NCBI GenBank assembly: GCA_029641185.1 | Contig: JAPWGK010000001.1 | Coordinates: 1,252,501 to 1,316,500, forward strand | Length of the DNA stretch: 64,000 bases | Direction of reading: 5' to 3' | Origin: Pseudofabraea citricarpa | Taxonomy: Eukaryota > Ascomycota > Leotiomycetes > Helotiales > Dermateaceae | Shown: in pieces, positions 1 to 10,400 of the stretch | How positions within the stretch are numbered: the first letter of the stretch is position 1 | How the letters are laid out: the number at the start of each line of letters is the position of its first letter | The notes under the pieces: generated by a model | Seen by the model: only the letters and a program-made list of their open reading frames with translations | Told to the model about the DNA's origin: nothing | Databases searched by the model: none | Position numbers and translations under genes: made by a program

Positions 1-1436
1 CCTCCTCGTCGTTGTTCCCAGCTGAACTATGCAAACTCCGAGGTTTTGGTGTGGGTAACCTTGATGTCGAAGCAACCTGGGCTACCCGGGGTTGCAATGA
101 ACCGGTTGAAGTCCGTGCGGTATTATAGCTTGTAGTAGACCCAATAGAGAGCCCAGAGCTGTAAGACTTACGATTAGAAATATCAGGTGTCGTACGGGAT
201 GAAGAAGGTGTAGACACTTTTCTAGGCAACATGGATGGGGAGTGTGATGCCCGCTGTGTGGAGGTGTCGGGTTGAGGTGTTGGTGGGGTGCTAGGCATCG
301 GTGGGACGCCTTGAAGAACAGACAACCGTTTTGCCCTTCTAGCATCGGTAGGACTAACAGTCCTGGCGCCCAAACCAGTTGCATGTGAGGCAGAAGGTGG
401 CATTCCTGGCATCACAGACATACGTTTTGATGCAGACGAAGGCGTTCCAGTTCCTCTGCCGTTGCTGCGTCCCGGAGACCTCCCACCATAAGAAGAAGAT
501 CTGTTATGCTCTGGTGTGCGTACAGTAAGACTGACTGGCGCCTGTCTTGCTGGTGGTTGTAGAGATTTTGTTTTAGCAGCTCTGGAAGCTGTGGTTCCAC
601 GGGCGCCGTCATAGTGATGTCCTCCAGCAGATGTGTTTACACGGGAAGATCCTGAATCGGATCCCTGGGCTGAGGTTCTCCCCGCCAGGCTTGGACGTCT
701 TCTTGGTGCACCCGCCGACTGCTCGGGACTTATAATACCTGGGCCAACAGACTTCCTAGGCCCTTTATTGGGGCCAGTGCCAGATATTGGAGGATATTGA
801 CTCTGCCGCCGTGTACGTGTGGCCAGAGGAGCGCTGGGGGGGTCCATCGCTCCAGGTGCTCCAGAAACAGTTGATGACAAACTTGTTTGACGGGTAGACG
901 TACTTTGTCTGCGCGCAATCGAATTTGCTCTGGCTGGTGGTGGCATTTGCGGCCGAGGACCGGACACCACCCGACTTCCTGGCATCGTCCGGCCATCTCC
1001 CATTGAACTCTCCACCTTTGGCACCGTCATCTTCTCCCCTATCATGCTTCGATCCTCCGCAGATGATGATCCTGAATCGTCAATCAGTTTGAAATCATTG
1101 GACGCTGTCGCGAGACTGCTCTGTAAATCGTCGAAACTGACAGAGGGCAGGAAATCGTAAGACGCTGAAGAATACTGGGTATCGTCTGCAGCAGTGTATC
1201 TGCCAAAGGAAAATAAAGAATGATTATTGCGCGACGAGGCACTAAGAGTTGGTTCTCTGTTGGATGTTACATGCGGTCTTGTATTGGGATTTTGGTTCTC
1301 GTTTCTGACAAACAGACAAGTCAATACATGCGGCAGTGAATTGGGTTTGCTGTACTGGGAGGGCCAAGGAAGCTCACGATATGGTATCTGTATATTCGTG
1401 TCGGGAACCTAGAGGGGCTTTCTGTTCTCGAATCAT
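1..1436 (-). CDS. Ser/Thr-rich protein, N-terminal part; possibly Pom1-type (DYRK) kinase (partial)
   Basis: Partial gene leaving the window at base 1. Exons 1378-1436 and <1-1304; the 73 bp intron has a GTGAGC donor, a TTGAC branch and a TTTGTCAG acceptor. The start ATG at 1436 is the first Met that joins in frame through this intron. About 450 residues are visible, with no catalytic domain yet. The chain is almost all Ser, Thr, Pro, Arg and Gly, as in a disordered regulatory region. It includes a FSFGRYTAADDTQYSS block near residue 50, an RRAKRLSVLQGVPPMP block near 340 and SRLPTPKPR close to the window edge. From memory such blocks occur in the long N-terminal tails of filamentous-fungal Pom1/DYRK polarity kinases, but this is an inference because the kinase domain would lie outside. 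Other Ser-rich cytoskeletal or polarity proteins remain possible. That it is a real gene is well supported; the family name is not. Confidence 0.6.
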
Positions 1437-1625
1437 ATGGATGGAATTCTGGTCGCCCGGAGAGCCCAGCGACAGGACAGGTCTCTAAGTCAGTAGCAAT
1501 ACCCTTCACGTACCCAGTCCTGATGAGGGCTGAGAGGTTCGTCGGGCTATGACATCTCAGATAGAGGCTGGCAGTATGGGTGTGGACTGAGGACCGGTAC
1601 TCGAGTGGGACAAAGGCGGTTCTTT

Positions 1626-1637
1626 GGGGGGGGGGGG
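1626..1637 (+). repeat. G12 homopolymer
   Basis: Twelve consecutive G. A second run of the same length lies at 61896-61907. Confidence 0.9.
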
Positions 1638-1924
1638 TCCAGCCCAGGGACGAGTTCGACCACAGGGTATGCAATGCGGCAGATGGGGGGGTGCAGGCGC
1701 AATGCGTGAGGATGGAGGGCGCGGGGTGTTGCAAAGATGAAGCTATACACAAAAGACTATGTACTGTCTGGCAGAAGTACCCTTTCCAACTGCGAAATTG
1801 AGCTTCCTCTGAGATTTGATGAAGTCGGGCTGTCCCTTTCTGGGATGCTCCACCCCTTAAGCGAAGGCCGCTCCTGTTCATAGCGTTCCCTAAGTGACCA
1901 GTCGAGCCAGTGCGACGAGCCAGT

Positions 1925-1974
1925 CACAGGCTCTCACAGGCACTTACAGGCATCTCCAGGCATCTACAGGCACC
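1925..1974 (+). repeat. Degenerate ACAGGCAYCT tandem repeat
   Basis: About five copies of a 10-11 bp unit with the core CAGGCAYCTA, slightly diverged from copy to copy, in the divergent promoter region. Confidence 0.75.
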
Positions 1975-2236
1975 TCGAGTGCCCCTGTTCGCGCTGTATG
2001 ACAGGCCCAGCTGCAGTGGCCGGCCACCTGCCCCCCTACATTAATGTGGTGCTTAATTGTTATGAGTGAAAAGGCCTCGTCGCAGCGTGTTTACACCCCA
2101 AAGTTGATATATCAGAGGCGTGTCGCCTTAATCATGCGTCTGATCTGGTTCTGGTCTTCACGCGTCGCCCTCCGCCTGTTTCAACATCTGGTCTGGATGC
2201 TCTAACTCCTACAGTACCGTTCTCCTACTCTCTCAC

Positions 2237-2261
2237 TCCTCCCACTCCCACTCCCACTCCC
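2237..2261 (+). repeat. CTCCCA hexamer repeat, pyrimidine-rich
   Basis: Four copies of CTCCCA/CCCACT within a longer C/T tract upstream of the peroxin gene. Such tracts are common in fungal promoters and leaders. Confidence 0.8.
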
Positions 2262-2719
2262 GCATGCAGGTGAAATGATGATCCCCTAAGAACTACACTG
2301 AGTAGTCGCTAGCCCATGCGCAGCACCACCTGCCCGTACGGCACTCATCCCTTTCTTCGAGATTACACACTGCAAACTGCAAATTGCCAGAGACAAACGC
2401 AGAAAAGGGGCCCTCAAACGCCGATGTGTTCCCTTTGCTGCTGCTGTCTGCGTGCCCAAAGGCCAACTGTTCTCATTCCAAGGGTCTTCATCATCAGTGC
2501 TTGACTTTTGCGCATGGGATTTATTTCCTTGTAATTCAAGGTCATGCCCGACGCTGGGCTGGTCACAAGACGAGGCAAGGCGGCGCAAGGCACAAGGCAC
2601 AAGGCAGAGACACACAGATGAAGGCTGAAATAATAATAATGAAGGCCTCGGAGCTTTTCCCCCTCAACGTCATCAATCATCGCTTATCGTCTCAAACACG
2701 GAGAGGCTGCTGTGCTGTG

Positions 2720-2748
2720 CTGTGGCTCCTGTGGCTCCTGTGGCTCCC
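2720..2748 (+). repeat. TGTGGCTCC tandem repeat
   Basis: Three near-perfect 9 bp units about 220 bp upstream of the peroxin start codon. Confidence 0.8.
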
Positions 2749-2964
2749 TTGAAGCAACTCCTCTCACACCAAAGACTGACCTCTGTACAACCATCAAATA
2801 GGGTAGAATCCGGGGACTTGTGGAGTTTTGGTCGCGACGAATCAGCAGGTTCTGGTAGCAACGACACAAAATACCCACCAATTCCGATGTGGAACTAGTC
2901 TCTAGCACATGCTTCCGAAACGTCTGGATTCCCCGCCTTCTAGAACCTCGACCTCACCCCCAGA

Positions 2965-4547
2965 ATGGCCGGTATGGATGACTATACAGCAGAGGCATTC
3001 GTGAACCGCGAGGAGTCTGTACCGGTGGTAGATGTTGACGTCTCCGACACCCATACCGATGATGAAAGCGGGCTTTTGTACGACGAGAGCGGTAGCCACA
3101 AGGAGGGGAGACGGAGTAGGCTCAGGGCTGCCATCCAGGGGAATCTGAAAGGCAGCAATACTACAAAAGCTGGGCTCAGTATGCAGGACCGGTTGCTGGA
3201 GAAGTAAGCACAAGAGACTTTGTGACGATGCTGGACAATGCTGATTTGTACTCGAGGTTGCTGCAACAAGTCATTCCCATCGAGGATCTGAGCAAGAGCA
3301 ATGATGGTCTCTCTCCCACCACGCCAAATTTCACCCAGCGACCCCCTTTCAACATTTCTACCATGTCCAATAACTTCCGACGGTTCAATTCGAGAATTGG
3401 CGTTGTTTTCGTGTTCCAAGTGAAGGTCATCAAGTTGCTGAGTTGGAACAAATGGTCTCATACACTATCATTTCTGGCGATTTATACCTTCGTGTGTCTC
3501 GATCCATATCTGTTCACTGTTCTGCCTCTGGCAGTTCTACTGCTTGCCGTATTGATCCCATCGTTCATTGCCCGGCACCCAGCACCACCTCTGACGCTAT
3601 CATCCGAAACATTCTCCTACTCGACCGCCGGGCCACCGATTGCGCCAGCTCCAACGGTCAAGCCGGTCAAGGAGCTCTCGAAAGACTTCTTCCGCAATAT
3701 GCGGGACCTGCAAAACAGCATGGAGGATTTCTCACGCCTGCATGACCAGATCATCGCGCTGATTACGCCACCAACGAATTTCAGCGATGAGCCACTATCC
3801 TCGACTCTGTTCCTGGCGATGTTCGTGACTGCTGCATTCATGTTTATTGCCTCGCATCTCCTCCCATGGCGGTTGATTTTCCTGATAATCGGGTGGACCA
3901 TAACGGTTCTCGGACACCCAGCAATGCAAGCCCAGATGCTAGAGACACACGAGACGCATGTAGCGCCACTTGAGGAACCGGCAAAATCCTACCTCTCATC
4001 CTGGATCGCCGAAGATATCATATTGGATTCTGCTCCGGAAACCCGAGAGGTCGAGATCTTCGAGCTGCAGAAACTATCCTCGGGCGGAGAGTGGGAGGAA
4101 TGGCTGTTCTCTTCGTCGCCATATGACCCCTTGAGTGCAGTAAGGATCACAAGCGACCGACCGAAAGGGACACGCTTCTTCGAAGACGTACGACCGCCGA
4201 ACGGCTGGGAGTGGAGCGAGAAGAAATGGGCTCTTGATCTATGGAGTCGCGAATGGGTCGAGGAACGCATCATTACCGGTGTTGAAGTCGAGACGGAAGG
4301 TGAGCGTTGGGTATACGATATTCGATATGAAGGCGATGAGTTGGAGAAGGCCCCGGGAATCGTGGAAGGTGGGAGTGCGAGTATGAATGGAAGCATGAGG
4401 AAAGGAAAAGGAAAGGCTCTGCCGAGTTGGGAAGAGGGCGTCGGTATTGAAGGGTCTGGGAGACGGGGCGAGTGGAGGCGGAGGAGGTGGGTGAGGATGG
4501 TTCGGAGAAAGTACCAGAATCAAATCACTGATCTAAGGAAGCCCTGA
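2965..4547 (+). CDS. Peroxisomal integral membrane peroxin (Pex24/Pex28-32 family, DysF domain)
   Basis: Exons 2965-3203 and 3257-4547 give 509 residues. The 53 bp intron (GTAAGC donor, CTCGAG acceptor) splits a conserved RLLEKLLQQVIP segment. After an acidic N-terminus there is a Pex24-type hydrophobic core: membrane segments lie near residues 150-200 (SFLAIYTFVCLDPYLFTVLP and following) and near 260-310. The C-terminal third holds the dysferlin-like signature with conserved Trp residues, around RFFEDVRPPNGWEWSEKKW (about 385-403) and WSREWVEER. In yeasts, peroxins of this family sit in the peroxisome or ER membrane and control peroxisome number, size and ER contact. Whether this is the Pex24/28/29 or the Pex23/30-32 branch cannot be settled by eye. 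A Lys/Arg-rich tail follows the DysF region. Confidence 0.88.
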
Positions 4548-5285
4548 GAGGGAAGAAGAAACCAAAGAAGGAAAAAATGTATATGATAGGGCGTTCTGGC
4601 GGGGTTGGCATTGGGATTGGGAATGGGATGAGGGAGGGAGTTCTCTGTTATATATCCCTCTTGATCAATGAAAGTATTTTTTTGCCTCTGGAGATGGTCT
4701 TGAAGTCATAACCAGTCAGTCTATTGAGTATTCCCACAGCCCGTTGAGGAGCTCACTTGCATGAATTTGAATGGACAAGTTTTATTCTAGTCTTTTTGTT
4801 CTTTGATTTATTAAATTATTTTTTGAATTAATTACTTTTTCTTCCTCGGCCCCATCATCTAAAAACAGAGCGGAACGGGCAGCTGCGTAGCGAGCAAGGC
4901 AAGGCACCGCAAAAGCGAGCAAGCCAACCATCTATATCATATTGCAGAAAAAAAGAGAACGCCAATATCCCCTCCTTCCCCTTTCCGTTTCCATTTTCAT
5001 TTCCATCTTCTTGGTGTCTGTCTCTCCCAACATGAAAACTCCATGATAATGCATATGTACCTCGTGTATGTATGTTGTAGCCAGCTCTATGCCATATCCC
5101 GCATACTCTTGTACATTAAAACTAAAGAAGACCAAAAAAGCAGTTCCAGCACACGAGCGAGGCGTGGCGGCGAATGAATTAAAAATTAGATGGGCAGAAG
5201 TGAAAGTTCCTTCTGGGTGTGTTTTGTGATGTGCTGTTGTAGTAGCATGCCTAGGATGGCTGGCGTTGTATTTCTCGTGCTTTAC
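4548..5285. other. Convergent 3' intergenic region
   Basis: Purine-rich then T-rich sequence between two converging genes, as expected for 3' UTRs and polyadenylation sites. I see no gene here. Confidence 0.5.
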
Positions 5286-6549
5286 TCAAAGGAAATAGGC
5301 GGCAAAAAATCCAACAGCTAGAAGAGCACCTCCAGCACTGTTGGCAACGGCTCCACCAGTATATGTTGAGCTGGCTCCGGTGGTAACTGGGCTTGCTGTG
5401 GGACCGACTGGAGTCGCGGTGGCAGATGGTTGAGACCCTTCAGATCCGGATCCACCTGAACCAGAACCTCCAGAACCAGAACCAGATCCAGATCCTGAGC
5501 CAGTTCCAGATCCAGATCCAGACCCCGAACCGGATCCTGAACCTGAACCTGAACCGCCTGATCCGCTTGAACCTCCTGTGGTGCCGTTGTTGTTTGAGTT
5601 GCTACCAGATCCAGGTCCTCCTGAACCCGAACCACCAGATCCTGAACCTGAGCCTGAACCACTTGAACCGCCTGTGGTACCGTTGTTATTTGAGTTGTTA
5701 CCAGATCCTGATCCTCCTGAGCCAGATCCAGTTCCTGAGCCAGATCCCGAACCAGATCCTGAACCTGAGCCCGATCCACCTGAGCCTCCCGAAGTGTCGT
5801 TGTTGAATGGGCCACTGCCGGAACCTCCAGTGCCAGTGCTTAGAGGAACTACAGGGCCAGTCGAGAGAGGAATTGTGGCGAAGGTTGTGGATGGTACTGG
5901 TAAGATTGAAAATTCACCAGTAGGTTCAGTGACTGGGCAGATTGTTGTGGAGATTGCAATCGTACTCGTCGTAATGACTGGCTTTGAGGTGAATGGACAG
6001 TCCGTAACGGTAGGAGCACAAGATGAGATGGTAATGACGGATGTGGCAAAGACAGTTGAGGTTGTCATGGAAGGGTTTCCCGTGGGAACAGCCGTGGAAT
6101 TGCCAGCAGGTGGTGTGGATGTTGCAATTGGCAAGCTTTCAGTGGGAGTTGGGACACAGCCAGGTACTGGGAAGGTTCCATTGGAGTTACCACTACCTCC
6201 ATAGACGACACAGTTCTTGGAGCAGGCGGCATCACCTGCTGTTGGCGAGCTCTCGTAACAAGGAGCATAGCTCACGCCTCGAGGTGGTGCACCACTTAAG
6301 TTGTCGTTGCAATTCCCTGGGAAACCAACCAAGCCGTTGCATCGAATGATGATGTTCGATCCGAGAGAACCGCCCACACAGTATGCGGCATTGGGCTTGG
6401 CACAGGTGATTTCACCAGTGGTGAGATTACTATGAGCATGTTAGAACGTGGTTTGGGATGAAAAAGACCGGGTCTACTCACGTTGTGAACTGTCCGTTGG
6501 CCAAGGAAGCAGCTGCTACGAGGGTAGCACCGATAGCGAAAGACTTCAT
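5286..6549 (-). CDS. Secreted GPI-anchored Gly-Ser repeat cell-surface protein
   Basis: Exons 6482-6549 and 5286-6429 give 403 residues. The 51 bp intron has GTGAGT and CATAG ends. The N-terminus [19 protein letters not shown] is a clear signal peptide. A Cys-rich stretch of about 70 residues follows ([13 protein letters not shown] through DAACSKNC), then a Thr/Ser/Pro-rich stalk. A long run of Gly-Ser dipeptides, broken by two NNNGTTGGS elements, spans roughly residues 200-330. The chain ends with [17 protein letters not shown] after small residues, the form of a GPI-anchor signal. It is therefore likely an abundant cell-wall or plasma-membrane surface protein, heavily O-mannosylated. No enzyme domain is visible and the function is unknown. 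The repeat DNA (about 5445-5810) is a minisatellite, so allele length may vary. Confidence 0.88.
5445..5810 (-). repeat. Coding minisatellite (Gly-Ser repeats)
   Basis: Imperfect GGTTCAGG/GGATCTGG-type 6 bp units encode the Gly-Ser region. Two larger units ending in [13 protein letters not shown] are repeated about 120 bp apart. The antisense strand reads as an open Pro-Glu-Pro-Asp repeat, which is only a shadow. Confidence 0.85.
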
Positions 6550-7022
6550 TTTGTATTATGTGTAGACCAAAAAGAAGGGAGTAGATTTAGGTAGCGAAGG
6601 TTGATCCGAAGAAGTTTTGGAACCGAGATGCTGGATCAGAACGAATGTGATGGTTGTAAACAAGTCAAGAAAACGACTGTGGGTGAGAGGTGAGAGATTA
6701 AGTAGTAGTAGATGGGTTTGTTCTTGCTTTGGGTGTGATGGGGAGTTAAAGAGAGAAGGTGCCCATGGAACTTATAGATGTGTAGGTAGATACCAGATAC
6801 TCAGAGGCAGGCGCAAGGCAGTGAGTGAGTGAGTGAAGCGAGGAAGCGAGGCTGGCAGCTTTAGCGTTGTACCTAGCCTTGCCTCTTGCAGTGCTGCAGA
6901 CAGCTGAAGACCAACCACTCATCATCCACTCAACCACTCGCACAGCACCGGAGTGTCCGTTTGCTACCGTAGTGACCGTAGTGGGCAGTGCACACACAAA
7001 GGCCATTCGTAACCCGTGGCAA

Positions 7023-7053
7023 TGGCACTGGCACTGGCACTGGCACTGGCACT
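7023..7053 (+). repeat. TGGCAC hexamer microsatellite
   Basis: Five consecutive TGGCAC units between the divergent genes. Confidence 0.9.
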
Positions 7054-7345
7054 GCTGAAAGTCACCATCCTATCGTATCGCAACGCTCTCTCCTCGGCCT
7101 GATTCCATCTTCTATTTTTGGTCTTTCTGTCTCGCGGGTACGATGCATGTATTCTCCGAAGTTCGAACAGAGCCTGATGCAAACGGCCGGCCAGGTGGGA
7201 TCTGGCATCAGAAAGAGGAGGTTGGATGTGAAGGTAGCTGAGATCCATTTAGATCAAACTTAGTTGACTCTTGGAGTTTTCTTCATGCAACCAGGCGAGG
7301 TTGAGTATATGTTTTTGGGTGGCTGGGATCACCCTCTTCTCACGG

Positions 7346-7370
7346 TACTGTACAGTATCATGATCATGAT
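7346..7370. repeat. Two abutting perfect palindromes
   Basis: TACTGTACAGTA (7346-7357) is immediately followed by ATCATGATCATGAT (7357-7370). Both read the same on the two strands. They lie about 320 bp upstream of the DsbA-like start codon, so they could form a cruciform or bind a dimeric regulator. Confidence 0.7.
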
Positions 7371-7686
7371 CGACAGCACGCCACAGCGGAAACTGTGGGG
7401 TAATGCTTAACCGGGCCGCATCACCTTCAACCTCATGATTTCATCGTCTGCATCTTCTCTTACATTTTTCCTGAGTTAGAAGTTATTACAGGATATCCAG
7501 CCATTGCTTCAGTAATTACTTCTGCGCTTGGGCCGAGAGACTCAAAGAAGCATCCCAGCCTCCCAGCATTCCAATATCACCTGCTCCTCGGCATCTTCCA
7601 AAAATATACTTTCTGTCATCTCTTCTCGTGTTCGCTCTGTTCCCGGCCATCTGACTCTTGAAAGAGGAAACAAGGAAATAGAGAGA

Positions 7687-8791
7687 ATGTATCAGAGTCA
7701 GATAAGCTTCGTGTTGGATACAATATGTCCCTGGTAAGCTTGAAATCTCTGGAGATCCTGCTCATGGTCGTATCTCCGTCGGCCCGGTGAATAATGCAAC
7801 CTTTGCTGACATGGCTTAGGACATTTTTGGCAAAGCGAAGGTATGATGGTTTCCTAAGTGCAGAGAAGGCGATTGATTGATTGCACTGACTGATATTATG
7901 CAACGTTACACAGACTCGATGAAGGCAAGTCTCGTGATTTCATCTTGCTTCCTCTACTATTCAGCCTGAGCACAGGCTGTGAAGCGGCAAGTCATCATGC
8001 ACTGTACCGTCGGTATTCTCCTACGTGGCAAACATGTTGGCTCACTCTGTGTCCTGATGTCGGTTGCCTAGAGGTCTTGAAGATGAATAAGCAGTACCAC
8101 AGCATAGCCGCGGTTATCCGTGGGAGTCTGGCTAATAACACCTTTTCGCTTGACCATACTCAAGCCAGACGAAAACTAACAAAACACAGCCCTGAGAATT
8201 GTTCGAGAGACAGATGCTGCATCCAAGGTCACCTTTACTGTCAAATACCTACCCTACCAACTATATCCAGAAGCCAGCAAGGAAGGCGAGGACAAGTATG
8301 AGTGGTATAAGAAATCTCGATATGGCAACTCAGAAGAGAAGATGGCCATGTACATCAAACTTATGACCGCTTACGGAGCCTCAGCGGGTATCACCTACAA
8401 GTTTGGTGGCACAGTAGCCAACACGCTTGATGCGCATCGCTTGATCCAGCATTTTCAAGAGAAGAAGGGTCCAGAGACCGCAGACAAAATCGTCAACAGT
8501 CTATACCGACAGTACTTTGAAGAAGAGAAGCATCCTAGCAGTAAAGAGACTCTACTCCAGGCGTGCAGAGACGCGGATGTCTCAGACAAAGAAGCAAATG
8601 CTGTTATTGATGATGAGTATGAGGATCTGATGGAGGTGAAGAACCTTATCAGGGAGTCTCAAGGAGACGGGGTAGACTCTGTGCCTTTCGTTACATTTGA
8701 AGGCAGAAGAAGAGATCTTACAATTCAGGGTGCTAATAACGTAGAAGACTATGTCAAGGCTCTGAACACTATTGTTAAAGAGAGCAGCTAG
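7687..8791 (+). CDS. DsbA/FrnE-like thioredoxin-fold protein with CPWT active site
   Basis: Four exons by my reading: 7687-7733, 7820-7840 (21 nt), 7914-7924 (11 nt) and 8190-8791, giving 226 residues. The third intron, 265 bp, has a GC donor (G|GCAAGT) and a strong CTAAC branch before ACACAG. The joined N-terminus reads DTICPWTFLAKRRLDEAL, which fits the FrnE-like branch of the DsbA family (thioredoxin fold with a helical insertion). The usual CPWC or CPYC motif is CPWT here, so the resolving Cys is missing and classic dithiol chemistry is unlikely. Other family marks are YKFGGTVANTLDAHRLIQ, the YFEEEKHPS helix segment and the cis-Pro segment DSVPFVTFEGRR near residue 195. Members act as disulfide oxidoreductases or glutathione-S-transferase-like isomerases; the substrate is unknown. 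No signal peptide is seen, so it is probably cytosolic. Confidence 0.85.
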
Positions 8792-9563
8792 AGTTTTCAG
8801 ATAAGACAGTAACATTTGCTCGAATTTACAATGATTTTGCAACTCAGAAGCAAACTGTTTTTGTCATGAGCATTCTCTTTTGCTTCAGCTTTAGTATGAA
8901 GTTGTTAGTCTTTAAAGAAGTTGCTCTAAGTGATTTCTTACAGCATATTTGCTGCGTCAAAGCTATATTTTTAGGGTACTCCTTATATCCATTCGTACCT
9001 ATCTATTATAGTTATTATTATCATCATCGTCAGACTTTACTATTATCGTCAGACTTTGATATCTTTGTTAGACTTTGCTATCTTCGTTGTCTTCGTCCAT
9101 TTTTGGTGTTCTTGGCTAGGACCCGTATATCATATATACTTAATAGTTTATTATATCCCTTTAGTAAGTGAAAAGCACCCAGTTATTATAACATCTGCCA
9201 GTTGAAAATTAAAATCCCTAAGATGATAACTATTGTTATTCACTATATATCGGTTAGCGCTTCTGGAACGGAATAAAAAAGCGCTTTTTCGGACTCACCA
9301 GACGCGTCCTCCTACAACCTCCACCACCGATCTTAGATCGGATTCCCATCTTCGTCCACACTTTCCCATCCCTTCGCGCAGGTAGGCACCCCAGACCTAT
9401 CTTCGATCTACCATACCTAACACGAAGCTAACTCAATCTCTAGTCCGTACACACAGTAAGTTGTTTCTCTCAAGCGCAGACAGCCAATTCATCTTCGGCA
9501 TTCCATCTAGTTATCATGAACGGCCAACCCTCTTAGCAAGGTTCTACAGAGTCCAGAGCTAAC
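8792..9563. other. AT-rich intergenic region
   Basis: AT-rich DNA with two copies of TCGTCAGACTTT (9027-9038 and 9046-9057), then a pyrimidine-rich leader before the next gene. The 101-codon ORF at 8866-9171 has no recognisable features and is not supported. Confidence 0.5.
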
Positions 9564-10400
9564 ATGACCCAAGCAGCCATGGATTCGCACGAGCCTGCAC
9601 GCACCGGCGCTGCCACCAATGGAGCAGGGCGCGGAGACACAAGTCCAAAACAAGGCGGCCAGAATCACATGAGCAACAGAGAAGAGAGTGGCAACGTGAC
9701 TCCAAAACAAGGCGACGAGAATTCGACAAGCAGCAACGTAGAGGAACGGGAAGACGTAGGTCCGAAGCGAGGCGACGAGAATCACGCGAGCAACAGAGAA
9801 GAGAGTGGCGACGAGAGATCGACGAGTAGCGACGTGGATGAACGGGAAGACGTAAGTCCGGAGCGAGGTGACGAGAACCACGCGAGCAGCAACGGAGACA
9901 ACGTGCAGGAAAGCATTGAGGAGGCGGATCCTTCAGAATTGCAAACCGTCGACTGGTCTGCCGCTGATGCATTGGAAGATGCATTGGATTTTTATCTCTA
10001 CGGCTACGTTCACCCTCGTAGTGGCAGTCCCACACATACTGAAGTCGGTACCGGTTCCGCTTATGGCTGGCCTAATGGTTTGGATATGGGTAGCCGCCCT
10101 TCTTCTCCTGCTAGCCCCTCGTCTGACTCGCCGGATTCCCCGCCTGATGCCTCGTCTACGCCTGAACTCGAGAGAGAGGAACGAAGTGTCTCGCCAAGCC
10201 CTGAGTGCGATGTCCCTGAGACGCCAAGTGAGATGGATAGAGATCCGGAGGATCTTGATGGGGATGAGGAGGCAGATGAGGATGAAAATGGTGCGGTGTC
10301 TCAAGAGGATATTGCTCGTGCCAGACGTCGCCTTCAAGCTGGATCTCAAGTTTACCGAATCAATAGCAGCTATGATGGAGCAAGCGACGAGAAGAACTGA
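9564..10400 (+). CDS. Acidic repeat-containing protein, unknown function
   Basis: Single-exon ORF of 278 residues that I do not recognise. The first 110 residues consist of about five diverged 20-residue repeats with a SPKQGDEN-HASNREESGD-REDV pattern, rich in Asp, Glu, Asn and Ser. A short non-repetitive segment follows (SELQTVDWSAADALEDALDF), then a Pro/Ser-rich stretch with SP and TP sites that look suited to proline-directed kinases. An acidic run DLDGDEEADEDEN near residue 235 precedes a basic RARRRLQ end. No signal peptide or membrane segment is visible. It looks disordered and is possibly nuclear; that is an inference. A pyrimidine-rich leader upstream supports an expressed gene. An unseen upstream exon cannot be excluded. 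Confidence 0.6.
   Translation: MTQAAMDSHEPARTGAATNGAGRGDTSPKQGGQNHMSNREESGNVTPKQGDENSTSSNVEEREDVGPKRGDENHASNREESGDERSTSSDVDEREDVSPERGDENHASSNGDNVQESIEEADPSELQTVDWSAADALEDALDFYLYGYVHPRSGSPTHTEVGTGSAYGWPNGLDMGSRPSSPASPSSDSPDSPPDASSTPELEREERSVSPSPECDVPETPSEMDRDPEDLDGDEEADEDENGAVSQEDIARARRRLQAGSQVYRINSSYDGASDEKN
9630..9900 (+). repeat. In-frame 60 bp-class repeats
   Basis: Imperfect copies with the core (A/G)GGCGACGAGAA(T/C) followed by (C/G)A(C/G)(A/G)C(A/G)AGCA encode the N-terminal repeats of the acidic protein. Confidence 0.7.

Larger units (their letters stand above)
1437..2964. other. Divergent intergenic region with simple repeats
   Basis: 1.5 kb between two divergently transcribed genes, so it should hold both promoters. 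It contains a run of 12 G, a degenerate CAGGCA repeat, a CTCCCA repeat and a GTGGCTCCT repeat, each listed separately. The ORFs here are low-complexity readings of these repeats and I do not support any as a gene. Confidence 0.6.
6550..7686. other. Divergent intergenic region
   Basis: 1.1 kb between the divergently transcribed GPI-protein and DsbA-like genes. It holds a TGGCAC repeat and two abutting palindromes (listed). No further gene is supported. Confidence 0.55.

Noticed and set aside
1321..1881. 186-codon minus-strand ORF
   Set aside because: It reads through the G12/C12 tract and through intron 1 of the partial gene; the spliced frame is a better explanation.
5578..6204. 208-codon plus-strand ORF rich in Pro, Glu and Asp
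   Set aside because: It is the antisense reading of the Gly-Ser repeat gene; the periodic composition comes from the repeat DNA.
8866..9171. 101-codon ORF in AT-rich DNA
   Set aside because: Its Phe/Leu/Tyr-rich composition simply reflects AT-rich sequence; no start context or domain is present.
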